A DNA stretch of 37,386 nt from contig CAMWJL010000012.1 of NCBI GenBank assembly GCA_947174565.1, forward strand, positions 1-37,386, written 5' to 3'. Made by a program: the position numbers and the translations under genes. The notes under the pieces were generated by a model. The model was not told where the DNA came from. It searched no databases and worked only from the letters and a program-made list of their open reading frames with translations. Every line of letters begins with the position of its first letter. Positions within the stretch are counted from its first letter, which is position 1. Source of the stretch: an uncultured Prevotellaceae bacterium. GTDB taxonomy: Bacteria; Bacteroidota; Bacteroidia; Bacteroidales; Bacteroidaceae. Of this stretch, positions 16,986 through 26,034 are shown piece by piece.

Positions 16986-17588
16986 ATGATGAACGAGAAG
17001 GAACTTGAAACCCTGTTGAGGCGCGACACCGACTTGCACGAAGCCATCAGCCGGCACGAACAGGCGTTGCCGCCGATGCCCGACGACTTGAACGCCCGAG
17101 TGCTGCAACGCATGAAGCAGCCGGACGCGAAGCCCAAACGCCGCATTTGGCTTTACACCGCCTCAGCCGTTGTTGCCAGTGTGCTGCTTCTGTTGCTGTT
17201 CCGTTTTGTGCAGGACACTCCCGAAGCTCCTGTTGTTGCCATGCAACACCCCGTGCAACCCAAGGTGGAGCAGCCTCAAGAAGCGTTGGCTCAACCGATT
17301 ACGGAGGTGGTGAAAGAAGCACCGTCAGCGACTCCGCAACGAAAGTCTCCCGTCAGAAAGGCAAGGCGAAGCCAACCGATAGAAGAGGAGGACACGCTGC
17401 CAGAGCAGACGGAAGAGCCTGACGTGGAACAGGAGTTTGTTGACCCCACGCTGATTTATTTCCAAATGACAGGCGACCCTGTCCTTGCCGCCGTGGAGCA
17501 TGTACGGGACATCCGCGCCCGTGGCGAACGCTTGCAGCAGGAAGTGGAGCTTGTCCTGAATCGCAGTATGCAATCTTTCAATAACTAA
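16986..17588 (+). CDS. Probable membrane anti-sigma factor
   Basis: 200 aa. The cytoplasmic N-terminus (1-52) contains MPDDLNARVLQRM, a segment common in Bacteroidota sigma-linked membrane proteins. One transmembrane helix (about 55-74, WLYTASAVVASVLLLLLF) follows, then a Pro/Glu/Gln-rich periplasmic linker (75-145) and a short helical end (150-200). No zinc-binding HxxxCxxC motif is present, so it is not a classical ZAS anti-sigma. The role is inferred from its position 3 nt after the sigma gene and from its topology. Two ATGs in tandem (16986, 16989) could serve as start. Confidence 0.75.
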   Translation: MMNEKELETLLRRDTDLHEAISRHEQALPPMPDDLNARVLQRMKQPDAKPKRRIWLYTASAVVASVLLLLLFRFVQDTPEAPVVAMQHPVQPKVEQPQEALAQPITEVVKEAPSATPQRKSPVRKARRSQPIEEEDTLPEQTEEPDVEQEFVDPTLIYFQMTGDPVLAAVEHVRDIRARGERLQQEVELVLNRSMQSFNN

Positions 17589-17602
17589 TAAATAATTAAA
17601 CA

Positions 17603-18718
17603 ATGAAGAAACTAACCACATTTGTGCTGCTCGTGCTCGTATGCCTGGCAGCACAGGGACAAACTCCCAATGCGCAGTTCCGTCAGTTGGAGGACTATCT
17701 GGACAGGAAAGGCTTAGATGTCGTGCATACCCAATTCAGTGAGGGGGAGAATCTTAGCCATCAGTGGGCTGTCTGCATTTCTGCCATGTCGCTCAAGTTG
17801 CAGTTAGGGATGATAATTGGTGGGAATGAAGATCTCTACGCCCGCCAACAGCTGATTGATAGCATCAACGCTTTGCGTCAACAGGCATTGGTGGAAGTGC
17901 TCGACTCAATTCGCCATACTTTCGCCCGTGTCAGCAAGGATGCCGCCGAGAGCTATCTCTACGAGGTTCATAAGAATGGAGCTGACACCATCAAATACTC
18001 GTTTAGTGTGGCAAAGGACCCTTATTCACTGTTTGTATCAGGAAAGGATAGTTGTGATGAAAAGTCTTATGTGGATATCCGTGAGATTATGGGTTTCCGT
18101 TATCAATCGAAAGCATCTGTTGCCAACGGCATGGGATTCGGTTTTCTCACTCATGTGTTCAATTATGATTCGGGGCTTTCGTGGGACGACATGAAGGATT
18201 TTGACAACATGGCTTTTGAGCAACTCATCCAGCCCGTTTTGAAGCGCGCTATGAAACTGAAAGGCGCGAAGGAGTACCCTGTCTATTGGCGGCATGATAA
18301 GGGTTTCGACGACGATGTTACTGAGGGAGGAGGTCTTATCCGAAAGGAGGTAAGTAGTGTATTTGATAATCCGGGTGGGCTGACCACAGGCGTTGATTAT
18401 GTCATACCGCTCCAATACGATGATGCCGCCCATGCCCTGTTCCGAGAGCTTGACTCGCTGTCGCATGGCTATGTGGATGCCCATCCCGAGCAGCTCTACC
18501 GTTATAATTTCCCGACTCAATGCTTTCCTGCGATAGACGGAACTATTCTAAAAGGGTACAATTTGGATGGCACTGACAAATACATCCTGATGTGTGAATT
18601 GGATCCAGAAGGTTTCCACATCCTCTATCTCCGCATAAACGGTGAGTTTTGGATGCCTCGCGACTGGCAAAAGCTGAAAAGCTACATCAACGGCGAGAAA
18701 GTCTATCGGAAGAAATAA
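17603..18718 (+). CDS. Secreted protein of unknown function in the sigma operon
   Basis: 371 aa with a clear signal peptide (KLTTFVLLVLVCLAAQG-Q), so periplasmic or outer-membrane-associated. I do not recognise the family. The first 120 residues are helical and charged; the remainder is mixed, with a W/Y-rich end (EFWMPRDWQKLKSYINGEK). No lipobox cysteine, catalytic motif or repeats stand out. It starts 14 nt after the anti-sigma gene, so it is very likely the third gene of the sigma operon and either a regulon member or a signal input for it. Confidence 0.85.
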   Translation: MKKLTTFVLLVLVCLAAQGQTPNAQFRQLEDYLDRKGLDVVHTQFSEGENLSHQWAVCISAMSLKLQLGMIIGGNEDLYARQQLIDSINALRQQALVEVLDSIRHTFARVSKDAAESYLYEVHKNGADTIKYSFSVAKDPYSLFVSGKDSCDEKSYVDIREIMGFRYQSKASVANGMGFGFLTHVFNYDSGLSWDDMKDFDNMAFEQLIQPVLKRAMKLKGAKEYPVYWRHDKGFDDDVTEGGGLIRKEVSSVFDNPGGLTTGVDYVIPLQYDDAAHALFRELDSLSHGYVDAHPEQLYRYNFPTQCFPAIDGTILKGYNLDGTDKYILMCELDPEGFHILYLRINGEFWMPRDWQKLKSYINGEKVYRKK

Positions 18719-18800
18719 AGGGGCGCAGGACACCTTTTCCCCCGAAACAGACCTCTCATATTTCTCTTGCCTTTTATCTCTTGTTTCTAACCCTCTAAAT

Positions 18801-18866
18801 CGATGTCCCCGACATCGACCAATCGGAGTCCCCGACATCGGTCAACCGATGTCGGGGACTCCGATT
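18801..18866 (+). terminator. Long perfect hairpin with an extra palindromic half-unit
   Basis: A 22-bp perfect inverted repeat (18821-18842 with 18845-18866) is followed by TTTTTA, serving as terminator for the sigma operon 80 bp upstream. Directly before it lies a smaller palindrome CGATGTC-CCC-GACATCG (18801-18817), so the core GTCCCCGACATCG occurs three times. Confidence 0.8.
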
Positions 18867-18931
18867 TTTATGCTGTGGAAGCGTCCTCAACGGGGGTGTT
18901 GGTTTTGATGGGTTGTGGGAGGGGGTGCATC

Positions 18932-18973
18932 AACACGTCGGCCCACGGTCATGATACCGTGGGCCGACGTGTT
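18932..18973. terminator. Second strong hairpin, terminator for htpX
   Basis: A perfect 18-bp GC-rich stem (18932-18949 with 18956-18973) and a CATGAT loop lie 25 bp past the htpX stop. On the minus strand it is followed by a short T-poor stretch, so it may work mainly as an insulator between convergent operons. Confidence 0.7.
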
Positions 18974-18998
18974 TTGTCTTTGTGGAAGTTTGTCTGAC

Positions 18999-20003
18999 TC
19001 AGAATTGCTCCAAGATTCTGATGCGCTCTTCGGTGCTGGGGTGCGTGCTGAAGAGGGATTGGAGGTTGTCGAAGAAGCTTTGTTTCAGTTTTTTCGGATG
19101 GATGATGTAGAGCTGGGCAATGTCCTCGCGGTCCACCTGACCAAGCCCTGGTTTCGCTGAGATTTTGCGCAGGGCGGAGGCCAAGGCACGGGGATTGCGG
19201 GTCAGTTCAGCACCGCCGGCATCGGCCATGAACTCACGTTTGCGCGAGATGGCGAAACGGGTGAGCAGCGTGAGGAAGTAGGCGATGGCTGCGCAGATGA
19301 TGGCGACGATGATGACCACGATGGTGGCTGCGCCGCCGTTGTTCTTGTTGTCCGAACGGCGCGATGCGCTGACTCCGCCCCACAGGAAGGCGCGCAGCAC
19401 CCCGTGGGTGAGCAGTGTGAGCAGCGTGGAGAGGATGCCTACGAAGACAATGCTGATGATGACCACTTTCGTGTCGCGGTTGCGGATGTGGGTCAGCTCA
19501 TGGGCTATCACGCCTTCTAATTCTTCGTCGTTCAGATAGTCGATGATGCCGCGTGTCAGCGTCACCGTGTAGCTCTTCTGATTGATGCCCGACGCAAAGG
19601 CGTTCAGCTGCGGGTCGTCGATGATGTTCACCTTCGGCATGGGCATGCCTGCACCCATGCAGAGATTCTCCACCATGTTGTAGATGCGTGGGTTCTCCCT
19701 GCGTTCCAGCGGTTTCGCCCCTGTGGCGAACTGGACCATCTGCACGTTGAACAGGTAGGCGATGAAGAACCAAATGCCTACAATCACCGCTGCCCATGGG
19801 GCCATCTCCATCCACCTCGCGTTGACCAGCTCCGTGTCGAAGTAGTATTGCTCGTTGTAGTACTGGTCGTAGGTGCTCTGGAAGCCAAACACGCAACAGA
19901 ACACCCACAGCATGCCGAGGATGATGCACGGGAACATCAGGAGCAGCATCACGCTGTTCCAGTTGTTCCGCGCCATTTGTGTATGTATGCCGACGTACTG
20001 CAT
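18999..20003 (-). CDS. htpX: M48-family zinc metalloprotease, HtpX-like
   Basis: 334 aa inner-membrane protease. Two N-terminal transmembrane helices (about 16-39 and 69-89) lead to the catalytic domain with zinc-binding HELTH (VIAHELTHIRNRD) and the third-ligand helix (FMADAGGAEL). Two more helices lie between them, after the HExxH (about 180-200 and 225-247). HtpX degrades misfolded membrane proteins. The ATG overlaps the lemA stop (TGATG), so it is coupled to lemA, a pairing seen in many bacteria. Confidence 0.94.
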   Translation of the reverse strand: MQYVGIHTQMARNNWNSVMLLLMFPCIILGMLWVFCCVFGFQSTYDQYYNEQYYFDTELVNARWMEMAPWAAVIVGIWFFIAYLFNVQMVQFATGAKPLERRENPRIYNMVENLCMGAGMPMPKVNIIDDPQLNAFASGINQKSYTVTLTRGIIDYLNDEELEGVIAHELTHIRNRDTKVVIISIVFVGILSTLLTLLTHGVLRAFLWGGVSASRRSDNKNNGGAATIVVIIVAIICAAIAYFLTLLTRFAISRKREFMADAGGAELTRNPRALASALRKISAKPGLGQVDREDIAQLYIIHPKKLKQSFFDNLQSLFSTHPSTEERIRILEQF

Positions 20004-20566
20004 CAGAACTGAATCTCAGGTGCTTTCTCCACAGCGGCACGTTGTGAAGCCTCAATCTCGTACATGGACTCCTTGTGGAAACCGAACATGCCAGCGAAGA
20101 TGTTGCTGGGGAACGTCTGCACGGCGTTGTTCAGTTCGCGTGTGGCGGAGTTGAAATAGCGGCGGACGGCAGCCAACTTGTTCTCAATGTCGGCAAGTTC
20201 GCCTTGCAGCTGGAGGAAATTCTGGTTGGCTTTCAGGTCGGGATATGCCTCAACGGAGACTTTTAGCCCTGCTAAAGCCGATGTCAGCTGTCGGTCGGCA
20301 GCCATCTTCTCGTCGATGCTGGATGCGTTGACACCAGCCGTGCGGGCAGCGGTCACAGCCTCCAGCAGCCCTTTCTCGTGAGCGGCATAACCCTTCACGG
20401 TGGCGACGAGTTGCGGAACGAGGTCGAAACGCTGTTTCAGCTGCACGTCGATGTCGGCGAAAGCGTTCTCACGGTTGTTGCGGAGCTTCACAAGGTTGTT
20501 GTAGATGCCGACGACTGCAATGACAATCACGGCAATGACTGCAATGATGATGATAGTTGTACTCAT
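20003..20566 (-). CDS. lemA: LemA family protein
   Basis: 187 aa. An N-terminal transmembrane helix (about 3-21, IIIIAVIAVIVIAVVGIY) precedes the conserved LemA motif (YNNLVKLRNNRENAFADIDV, then LKQRFDLVPQLVATVKGYA) and a long helical bundle. It is anchored in the inner membrane with the bundle expected in the periplasm. The function is poorly known. It is first gene of the lemA-htpX operon, with its own -7 box. Confidence 0.96.
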   Translation of the reverse strand: MSTTIIIIAVIAVIVIAVVGIYNNLVKLRNNRENAFADIDVQLKQRFDLVPQLVATVKGYAAHEKGLLEAVTAARTAGVNASSIDEKMAADRQLTSALAGLKVSVEAYPDLKANQNFLQLQGELADIENKLAAVRRYFNSATRELNNAVQTFPSNIFAGMFGFHKESMYEIEASQRAAVEKAPEIQF

Positions 20567-20622
20567 GGTTGCTTAGTGGTTTTGAATGTTTTGTTGTTCT
20601 TGCTTTTTATGTAAATGTGTTG

Positions 20623-20630
20623 CAAAGATA
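20623..20630 (-). promoter_or_regulatory. -7 promoter box of lemA-htpX
   Basis: TATCTTTG on the minus strand, about 57 nt upstream of the lemA ATG; divergent from the alaS promoter 65 bp away. Confidence 0.7.
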
Positions 20631-20694
20631 GTACATAACCGTTGTTTCTCGTTAATTCATCGTGCTTTTTAGCGTTTTTTAAGAAGAAAAACCG

Positions 20695-20702
20695 TACCTT
20701 TG
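20695..20702 (+). promoter_or_regulatory. -7 promoter box of alaS
   Basis: TACCTTTG, 94 nt upstream of the alaS ATG. This leaves an unusually long leader for the window, which contains the upstream ORF at 20741-20800. Confidence 0.75.
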
Positions 20703-20740
20703 TGCCTCAAATCGTAAATAATAACCATCAAGAGGTGGAA

Positions 20741-20800
20741 ATGGGAAGCCCCGTTGCAACGTCCCGTCTGCCTCGGCAAAGCAAATCAATAAAGCGATGA
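20741..20800 (+). CDS. Possible 19-codon upstream ORF in the alaS leader
   Basis: ATG at 20741 opens [19 protein letters not shown] and stops at a TGA (20798-20800) that overlaps the alaS ATG as ATGA. It is preceded by AGAGGTGG, a Shine-Dalgarno-like run that is rare in this window. It could couple or regulate alaS translation. Only one alanine codon is present, so it is not an obvious alanine attenuator. It may be chance. Confidence 0.35.
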   Translation: MGSPVATSRLPRQSKSIKR

Positions 20801-23415
20801 CAGCAAAGGAGATACGTGAGTCTTTCAAGAAGTTCTTTGAAAGCAAGGAGCACCTCATTGTGCCGTCGGCCCCGATGGTCGTGAAGGACGACCCCACGCT
20901 GATGTTCACTAATGCGGGCATGAATCAGTTCAAGGACATCATTTTGGGCAACGCTGTGCCCAAGAGCCGCCGTCAGGCAGATTCGCAGAAGTGTCTGCGT
21001 GTGAGCGGCAAGCACAACGACCTTGAGGAGGTGGGACACGACACCTACCACCACACGATGTTCGAGATGTTGGGCAACTGGTCGTTTGGCGACTACTTCA
21101 AGAAGGAGGCCATCTCGTGGGCGTGGGAGTACATCGTCGATGTGCTCAAGATTGACCCCAAGGACCTTTATGCCACTGTCTTTGAGGGCAGCGAGGAAGA
21201 GGGCTTGGCGCGTGACGATGAGGCTGCTGGCATCTGGGAACAGTTCTTGCCCAAAGACCACATCATCAACGGCAACAAGCATGACAATTTTTGGGAAATG
21301 GGCGATACAGGTCCCTGCGGTCCTTGCTCGGAGCTTCATGTCGATTCTCGTTCTGAGGAGGAGAAGGCGAAGGTGCCTGGTCGCGAACTGGTGAACAAGG
21401 ATCATCCGCAAGTCATTGAAATATGGAATCTTGTGTTCATGCAGTATAACCGAAAGGCGGACGGCTCGCTTGAAGGGCTGCCTGCCAAGGTGATAGACAC
21501 GGGCATGGGCTTTGAGCGTTTGGTGCGCACGCTTCAGGGTAAGACATCCAACTACGACACCGATGTGTTCCAGCCCCTCATCAAGGTGCTGGGCGACATG
21601 GCTGGTTGCCAATATGGTCAGGACGAGAAGAAGGACATCGCCATGCGTGTGGTGGTTGACCACCTGCGTGCCATCGCCTTTGCCATCGCCGACGGGCAGC
21701 TGCCGTCGAATGCCAAGGCTGGCTATGTCATCCGTCGTATTCTGCGTCGTGCTGTGCGCTATGGCTACACTTTCCTCGGTCAGAAGGAAGCCTTCATCTA
21801 CAAGCTCGTGCCGACGCTCGTTGACGAGATGGGAGAGGCGTTCCCCGAGATTGCTGCACAGCAGAAGCTCGTCATGAAGGTGATGCAGGAGGAGGAAAGC
21901 TCTTTCCTTCGCACGCTGGAGAACGGCATCAAGTTGCTGCAAGGCGTCATTGACGAGACCAAAGCCACTGGCAAGACAGAGATTGCTGGCGACAAAGCCT
22001 TCACGCTGTTCGACACCTTCGGTTTCCCACTCGACCTCACGGAGCTTATCTGTCGCGAACAGGGTTTCACGGTCGATGATCAGGGCTTTGATGCGTGTAT
22101 GCAGGAGCAGAAGAATCGTGCCCGTAACGCCGCTGAGGTGAAGTTGGGCGACTGGGTGGTGCTCAACGACGAGGCGGAGAGCGAGTTCGTGGGTTACGAT
22201 TACACAGAACATCCCGCACACATTATTAAATATAGGGAAGTGCAGCAGAAGAAGCGCACTGCCTATGAGGTAATCCTCGACAAGACCCCCTTCTATGGAG
22301 AGATGGGTGGCGAGGTAGGTGACTCGGGCGTGCTGGTTAGTGAGAGCGAGGAAATTAAGGTGCTCGATACCAAGAAGGAGAACGGACTCTCCATCCACAT
22401 TGTTGATAAGCTGCCCGAACAGCCAGAGGCTGAGTTCATGGCGTGCGTGGATGTGGAGTGTCGCCGTGCCATCGAAGCTAACCACACCTGTACACACCTC
22501 TTGGACGAAGCCCTCCGCGAGGTGCTTGGCACGCATGTGGAGCAGAAAGGTTCGTTGGTCACAGCCGATGGGCTTCGCTTCGACTTCTCCCACTTTGAGA
22601 AGGTCACTCCCCAGCAGCTCCGCGAGGTGGAACATATCGTGAACGCTAAGATTCGTGAGGACATCCCATTGAAGGAATACCGTGACTATCCCATCGAGAA
22701 AGCCAAGGAACTCGGTGCCATCGCGCTCTTCGGCGAGAAGTATGGTGACAAAGTGCGTGTCGTTCAGTTCGGTACGAGCGTTGAGTTCTGTGGCGGTTGT
22801 CACGCAGCCAGCACGGGTCGCCTCGGCATGGTGAAGATTGTCAGTGAGAGTTCGATTGCCGCTGGTGTGCGCCGCATTGAGGCTATCACGGGCAAGACCG
22901 TGGAGGAAATGCTTGACAATATGCAGGACTTCATGGCTGACCTTCGTGGTCTTCTCAACAATGCCCCCGACCTCATGGCGACCATCCAAAAGGCCATTGC
23001 GGACAACAAGGAACTGCAAGCGCAGGTCGATGCCTTCAAGGCACAGAAAGCGCAGCAACTCAAGCAGATGCTCATCGAGAAGGCGCGTGATGTCAATGGC
23101 GTGAAGGTCGTTTCGGGTGTGCTGCCAATGGAGGCGCAGCATGTGAAGGACATTGCCTTCCAGCTTCGTGGTCAGTTCCCTGAGCACTTGCTCGTGGTCA
23201 TCGGGAGCGAAACCGCTGGCAAGCCCGCACTGACCGTCTCTATCTCCGACGACCTTGTGGCCGAAGGCAAGAATGCGGGGCAGTATGTTCGCGAGGCTGG
23301 CAAGCTCATTCAGGGCGGTGGTGGCGGACAGCCTCATTTTGCTACCGCTGGCGGCAAGAACCCCGATGGCTTGAAAGCCGCTGTGGCTAAGGTAATTGAG
23401 TTGGCAGGGCTGTAA
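20797..23415 (+). CDS. alaS: Alanyl-tRNA synthetase
   Basis: 872 aa class II synthetase of full length. The catalytic domain comes first ([63 protein letters not shown]). Next is the editing domain with metal-binding H563/H567 ([17 protein letters not shown]) and C665/H669 (CGGCHAAS), then the C-Ala domain ending with the Gly-rich [14 protein letters not shown]. It charges tRNA-Ala and hydrolyses mischarged Ser/Gly. A long opposite-strand open frame here is a codon-usage shadow. Confidence 0.98.
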   Translation: MTAKEIRESFKKFFESKEHLIVPSAPMVVKDDPTLMFTNAGMNQFKDIILGNAVPKSRRQADSQKCLRVSGKHNDLEEVGHDTYHHTMFEMLGNWSFGDYFKKEAISWAWEYIVDVLKIDPKDLYATVFEGSEEEGLARDDEAAGIWEQFLPKDHIINGNKHDNFWEMGDTGPCGPCSELHVDSRSEEEKAKVPGRELVNKDHPQVIEIWNLVFMQYNRKADGSLEGLPAKVIDTGMGFERLVRTLQGKTSNYDTDVFQPLIKVLGDMAGCQYGQDEKKDIAMRVVVDHLRAIAFAIADGQLPSNAKAGYVIRRILRRAVRYGYTFLGQKEAFIYKLVPTLVDEMGEAFPEIAAQQKLVMKVMQEEESSFLRTLENGIKLLQGVIDETKATGKTEIAGDKAFTLFDTFGFPLDLTELICREQGFTVDDQGFDACMQEQKNRARNAAEVKLGDWVVLNDEAESEFVGYDYTEHPAHIIKYREVQQKKRTAYEVILDKTPFYGEMGGEVGDSGVLVSESEEIKVLDTKKENGLSIHIVDKLPEQPEAEFMACVDVECRRAIEANHTCTHLLDEALREVLGTHVEQKGSLVTADGLRFDFSHFEKVTPQQLREVEHIVNAKIREDIPLKEYRDYPIEKAKELGAIALFGEKYGDKVRVVQFGTSVEFCGGCHAASTGRLGMVKIVSESSIAAGVRRIEAITGKTVEEMLDNMQDFMADLRGLLNNAPDLMATIQKAIADNKELQAQVDAFKAQKAQQLKQMLIEKARDVNGVKVVSGVLPMEAQHVKDIAFQLRGQFPEHLLVVIGSETAGKPALTVSISDDLVAEGKNAGQYVREAGKLIQGGGGGQPHFATAGGKNPDGLKAAVAKVIELAGL

Positions 23416-23464
23416 GGCAAACTACCAATCATTAACAAATGTATCACCCCAAAGTAAGCAACGC

Positions 23465-24550
23465 ATGAATCGACTCATCCTTCTCTTTTTGGCTGCTCTC
23501 TGCCTCTCCCATTCCGAGTTGCAAGCCAAGCGCAAAGCACGCACGATGGCAGGCTATGTTATGGTCTATCACAAAGATATAGACCACGGACTGCACATGG
23601 CATATAGTTGGGACGGTTACACCTGGGAGGCTCTCAACGACGACCATCCCATCATGGCAGGCGACACCATTGCCGAGCAGAAGGGCATCCGCGACCCATT
23701 CATCTTTCGTGGTCCTGACGGCGGCTTTTGCGTAGCCATGACCGACCTGCACGTGTTTGGGCAGAGGGATGGCATTCGCACGACCCAGTGGGAACGTGAC
23801 GGGAAGAAGTACGACTGGGGCAATAACAGAGGGCTGGTGTTGTTGAAGTCCTTTGACCTCATCCATTGGAGCAGGACTAACCTCGACTTCACAAAGCTCA
23901 CTTGCCCCACAGGGGAATCTGATGCCGATGGCACACCTATTTCGTGGGAAGACGTGGGCTGTGTGTGGGCTCCAGAAATGATAATAGACGACAGGACAGG
24001 GCAAATCATGATGCACTTCACCACTCGCTTTATGCGTGGTCGAAACCGCATCTATTATGTCTATATGAACGACGATTTCACGCAGATGACCACTGACCCT
24101 GTATTCCTCTTTGGCTCAGAGGTGAATGAGAATGGACTCTTCAAATACAATATGATAGACTCCGACATCATAAAGGTGGGCGACACCTACCATTTGTTTG
24201 CCACACAGCATGGTCTGCCCAAGCATGCCACCAGCAACTGCATCACAGGGCCTTATGTTCAAGACCCCGACTTTACGGACGGAGAGGAGCAGCGGCACGA
24301 AGCCCCCAACGTGTGGAAGCGCATTGGCGAGGACAAATGGATAATGATGTTCGACAATTACTCTCGCGAGCCACACAACTTCGGCTTCCTCGAAACCACT
24401 GACTTTAAGACTTTTACACCTCTCGGCTACTTCGATGAGCCAGGAAGCCCCATGAAGCGCACCAACTTTGCAGAACAAAAGCATGGCGCAGTGGTTCAAG
24501 TCACAAAGTCGGAGCTAAAAGCATTGATAGCTTATTGGAAACGGAAATAG
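23465..24550 (+). CDS. Glycoside hydrolase family 43-like secreted beta-propeller enzyme
   Basis: 361 aa from the ATG at 23465, which opens a signal peptide (LILLFLAALCLSHSELQA). The longer frame starting inside the alaS end lacks one. Five-bladed propeller motifs are visible: KGIRDPFIF (base D77), CVWAPEMIID, the pKa-modulating Asp in IDSDIIKVGDTYHLF (232/234) and the acid Glu in HEAPNVWK (E279). GH43-type enzymes act on arabinose- or xylose-containing glycans; the substrate is not evident. The gap to alaS is 49 nt with no visible promoter, so it may be read through from alaS. A hairpin terminator follows. Confidence 0.85.
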   Translation: MNRLILLFLAALCLSHSELQAKRKARTMAGYVMVYHKDIDHGLHMAYSWDGYTWEALNDDHPIMAGDTIAEQKGIRDPFIFRGPDGGFCVAMTDLHVFGQRDGIRTTQWERDGKKYDWGNNRGLVLLKSFDLIHWSRTNLDFTKLTCPTGESDADGTPISWEDVGCVWAPEMIIDDRTGQIMMHFTTRFMRGRNRIYYVYMNDDFTQMTTDPVFLFGSEVNENGLFKYNMIDSDIIKVGDTYHLFATQHGLPKHATSNCITGPYVQDPDFTDGEEQRHEAPNVWKRIGEDKWIMMFDNYSREPHNFGFLETTDFKTFTPLGYFDEPGSPMKRTNFAEQKHGAVVQVTKSELKALIAYWKRK

Positions 24551-24613
24551 ACCATCACTCGCACCTTATAGCAAAACTAACTCTGAGTGTTTTTTCAACA
24601 TCACTCTTATAGT

Positions 24614-24647
24614 AAGGGGGCGACTTCCACACGGAAGTCGCCCCCTT
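24614..24647 (+). terminator. Terminator after the GH43-like gene
   Basis: A 15-bp perfect stem (AAGGGGGCGACTTCC with its complement) and an ACAC loop, then TTTGTG. It lies 63 bp past the stop codon. Confidence 0.85.
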
Positions 24648-24714
24648 TGTGTCTCCGCATGGCTCTGTTGGCTCGTCGGACGGGCATGCGGACAAAATAC
24701 AGGCTCGTTTTCTG

Positions 24715-24744
24715 TTTGTTTTTCAGCAAAATGTAGTAACTTTG
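24715..24744 (+). promoter_or_regulatory. Promoter of the membrane HTH regulator
   Basis: -33 TTTG (24715-24718), 18-nt spacer and -7 TAACTTTG (24737-24744), close to the Bacteroidota consensus. It lies 40 nt upstream of the ATG at 24785. Confidence 0.75.
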
Positions 24745-24784
24745 TCGGCAAAATATGTTGTACAAGGAAATAAAGAAACGGAAT

Positions 24785-25819
24785 ATGAAGAAGATGTTAT
24801 TGGCATTGGCTATGGGCTTGTTGCTGCTGAGTTGTGGCACGGATGATGACAACCAATCGCCATTCTCGTTACAGGGAGCGTGGGTGCTGACACAACGCGT
24901 GTACCCCAGTGGTGACATTGATGTTTTTTCTGCCAATGAAAGGACGTTGTTGCGGTGGTACGAGGGTGACAGCATGGTGTATGAGTTCCATCTGACACAG
25001 GCGGAGCATGTGCTGATGGTGACACCTGTGACAAAGTGTGGCGTGACGCTGCGTTATAAAGGCGGTGGCGAGTATATCTATCTGGAGGAAGAGAATCTGC
25101 GTCCGTTGTCGGTGGTGAGTGACTCGACCATCACGATTCAGAGTATGGGAATCGTTTACACATTGCAGCGTGCTGACAACATTGCTCAGGAATGGGGCAC
25201 GGAGATACGTGCCATTATCGACCGTGACATGAAGGGTGAAATCACCTCGGACACCCCCATGGGCGGTTATGTGCTCTCGACCACGGAACGTCAGCAGAAC
25301 AGCCTTATTCATGGGCTTGTGTATGCCATTGCCGCCGCCGTCATGCTGGTGCTGGTTGTGGCGCAGATAGCCCTTGCCAACCGCAGGGCGAAACAGCGGT
25401 TGCGATTGTTGCTGCAACAGATTCACGAGGAGCACAACGAGCGTCCGCAGCAGGTCCGCCAAGCCATCGTGTCGGTGGAATGGGCATTCTTCTCTTCCGA
25501 CGAATACAAGGCCTTGCAGCAACGTATTGCCACGGGGATGTTGCTGGAGAAAAAGGACTGGGACGAGATTGAAGCCCTCCTGAAGAAAGTCTATCCAGGC
25601 TTCACGAGCCAGTTGCGAAGCCTGTACGTCATGTCGGAACTGGAGTATCAGACGTGCCTGCTCATCAAGCTCCGCATCGCACCGAGAGACATGGCTCTTG
25701 TGATGAACCGCGACATGAGCACCATCAGCACCGTGCGCAGCAGACTCTATCAGAAGGTGTTCGGACGGAAAGGCGGTGCCCGAGAGTGGGACAACTTCGT
25801 GCTGAGCATCGGGGCGTAA
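24785..25819 (+). CDS. Membrane-tethered one-component regulator: lipoprotein, TM helix, LuxR-like HTH
   Basis: 344 aa from the ATG at 24785, which opens a lipoprotein signal (LALAMGLLLLSC, lipobox Cys17, then GTDDD). Residues 25-130 form a beta-rich, lipocalin-like sensor domain (LQGAWVLTQRVYPSGDID). A transmembrane helix spans about 175-197. The cytoplasmic part has a helical linker (198-280) and an HTH (about 283-325; SELEYQTCLLIKLRIAPRDM, MSTISTVRSRLYQKVFG) of the type that ends many Bacteroidota membrane regulators. It is probably lipid-anchored on the periplasmic side, sensing there and binding DNA in the cytoplasm. It lies directly upstream of a motif cluster and a small secreted protein gene that are its likely targets. 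No known ligand. Confidence 0.8.
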   Translation: MKKMLLALAMGLLLLSCGTDDDNQSPFSLQGAWVLTQRVYPSGDIDVFSANERTLLRWYEGDSMVYEFHLTQAEHVLMVTPVTKCGVTLRYKGGGEYIYLEEENLRPLSVVSDSTITIQSMGIVYTLQRADNIAQEWGTEIRAIIDRDMKGEITSDTPMGGYVLSTTERQQNSLIHGLVYAIAAAVMLVLVVAQIALANRRAKQRLRLLLQQIHEEHNERPQQVRQAIVSVEWAFFSSDEYKALQQRIATGMLLEKKDWDEIEALLKKVYPGFTSQLRSLYVMSELEYQTCLLIKLRIAPRDMALVMNRDMSTISTVRSRLYQKVFGRKGGAREWDNFVLSIGA

Positions 25820-25837
25820 CTGCCTCATACACAGCTA

Positions 25838-25908
25838 TGCAAAGTAATTTGCATCGGTTTGCAAATTACTTTGCAAAGTTTGCACTGAAAATGCAAACAA
25901 AATGCAAA
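25838..25908. promoter_or_regulatory. Cluster of TGCAAA/TTTGCA motifs, candidate operator
   Basis: About seven copies of TGCAAA or TTTGCA lie in 71 bp. They include a perfect 15-bp inverted repeat (GCAAAGTAATTTGCA 25839-25853 with its complement 25860-25874, 6-nt spacer). The cluster ends 8 bp before the -33 box of the next gene's promoter, the classic place for an activator or repressor. The 25654-26034 reading frame across it is not a gene. Confidence 0.6.
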
Positions 25909-25916
25909 CTCAAAAA

Positions 25917-25948
25917 TTTGGCTACTTGTCGGGAAGCCTATACCTTTG
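25917..25948 (+). promoter_or_regulatory. Promoter of the small secreted protein gene
   Basis: -33 TTTG (25917-25920), exactly 20-nt spacer, -7 TACCTTTG (25941-25948): the best consensus promoter in the window. The leader to the ATG at 26035 is about 80 nt. Confidence 0.8.
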
Positions 25949-26034
25949 CAGCGAGTTCCAAAGTCAGGGGAATGAAAGTTCTTGGCTTGGTGCTCGCGCT
26001 TATACATTATTCATTTATTAAAAACTTAATCAGT

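Noticed and set aside
20728-23337. 869-codon open frame antisense to alaS
   Set aside because: alaS has full family support; the antisense frame has no family features and arises from codon usage at this GC content.
25839-25874. Terminator for the HTH regulator
   Set aside because: The inverted repeat is AT-rich with no T-run, and lies within a larger motif cluster, so an operator reading fits better.
25654-26034. N-terminal extension of the small secreted protein
   Set aside because: It overlaps the regulator in another frame and crosses the motif cluster and promoter; the ATG at 26035 opens a proper signal peptide.
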